Positions 19,749-19,819 of a stretch of 19,819 bases of DNA are shown in pieces. Source of the DNA: Loktanella sp. UBA3435. Its GTDB lineage: Bacteria > Pseudomonadota > Alphaproteobacteria > Rhodobacterales > Rhodobacteraceae. A model generated the notes under the pieces. It searched no databases, was not told where the DNA came from, and was given only the letters and a program-made list of their open reading frames with translations. The position numbers and the translations under genes were made by a program. The stretch is taken from NCBI GenBank assembly GCA_002378665.1, contig DFSO01000055.1:4716-24534 (forward strand), in the 5' to 3' direction. The stretch's first letter is position 1. Each line of letters begins with the position of its first letter.

Positions 19749-19775
19749 GTTGGGCAAAACAGGCATACACTGGGC

Positions 19776-19803
19776 GTGCACCGAGCGTGCACCAGACGTG
19801 CAC
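19776..19803. repeat. Three GTGCAC palindromes at exact 11-bp spacing
   Basis: GTGCAC occurs at 19776-19781, 19787-19792 and 19798-19803, each preceded by C, and the first two are followed by C. The 11-bp period places the sites on nearly the same face of the helix. The array ends right at the Shine-Dalgarno (AGGA, 19804-19807) of the gene beginning at 19816, as an operator would. Confidence 0.5.
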
Positions 19804-19815
19804 AGGAAAAACACC

Positions 19816-19819
19816 ATGC
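19816..19819 (+). CDS. Start of a further gene at the window edge
   Basis: An ATG at 19816 lies 8 bp after AGGA (19804-19807). Only one codon is visible, so the product is unknown; this is inferred from the ribosome-binding site alone. Confidence 0.35.

Noticed and set aside
19517..19750. tmRNA (ssrA) or SRP RNA
   Set aside because: No tRNA-like acceptor, no tag reading frame ending in ALAA/VAA type residues, and no SRP GGAA-type loop motif.
19776..19803. CRISPR repeats
   Set aside because: Units are 6 bp with 5-bp gaps, only three copies; far too short for repeat-spacer structure.

Overview
The window looks like the chromosome of a marine alphaproteobacterium, most likely a Rhodobacteraceae/Roseobacter-group member. 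This is inferred from the style of several proteins: a DinB with an N-terminal CxxC/CxxC extension, an orotidine-phosphate decarboxylase reading DMKFFD, an encoded-CCA tRNA-Val next to a 41-residue L36, and a clpB promoter of the heat-shock sigma type. GC content is moderately high, and gene density is high with short gaps. Most of the window is core, housekeeping-type sequence. No insertion sequence, CRISPR array or rRNA operon is visible.

Layout. 1-427 is the 3' end of an RTX calcium-binding repeat protein. It converges on clpB (526-3138, minus) across a shared hairpin terminator. 3139-3677 holds a sigma-32-like promoter for clpB, a 25-bp dyad, a 52-aa orphan ORF, and a run of three hairpins ending in a strong terminator. 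pyrF (3678-4382) and a 62-aa orphan follow, then a second structured RNA candidate and a terminator. The minus-strand block 4836-6494 is NfeD-like, a stomatin/SPFH protein (the two almost touch) and a Nudix hydrolase. Divergent from it are dinB (6546-7799) and an ABC-F ATPase (7858-9366); neither has a Shine-Dalgarno sequence and both may be leaderless. An N-formylglutamate amidohydrolase (9375-10238, minus) comes next, then a tRNA-Val(GAC)/rpmJ transcription unit (10291-10732) with two mutually exclusive hairpins in its leader.

The 10.9-14.9 kb stretch is more accessory and cell-envelope in nature: a four-helix small membrane protein, a secreted protein of three PPC-like repeats, a convergent periplasmic protein joining a catalytically dead caspase-like domain to two peptidoglycan-binding domains, and a YggT-family protein. 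After a divergent intergenic region comes a hotdog thioesterase. An apparent operon follows: UMF1/Atg22-type MFS transporter, MepA murein endopeptidase lipoprotein (13-bp overlap) and a secreted esterase-like/phytase-like protein (1-bp gap). A YhhQ-type queuosine-precursor transporter follows.

The last 300 bases are the most unusual. A compact unit there has an 18-codon ORF (MHYEVLEKVVGTTWGATF) whose ribosome-binding region matches 16-17 consecutive bases of the expected complement of the alphaproteobacterial 16S rRNA 3' end. It is followed by two hairpins and a six-T terminator. Then come three GTGCAC palindromes spaced exactly 11 bp apart, just upstream of a gene that begins at the window edge.
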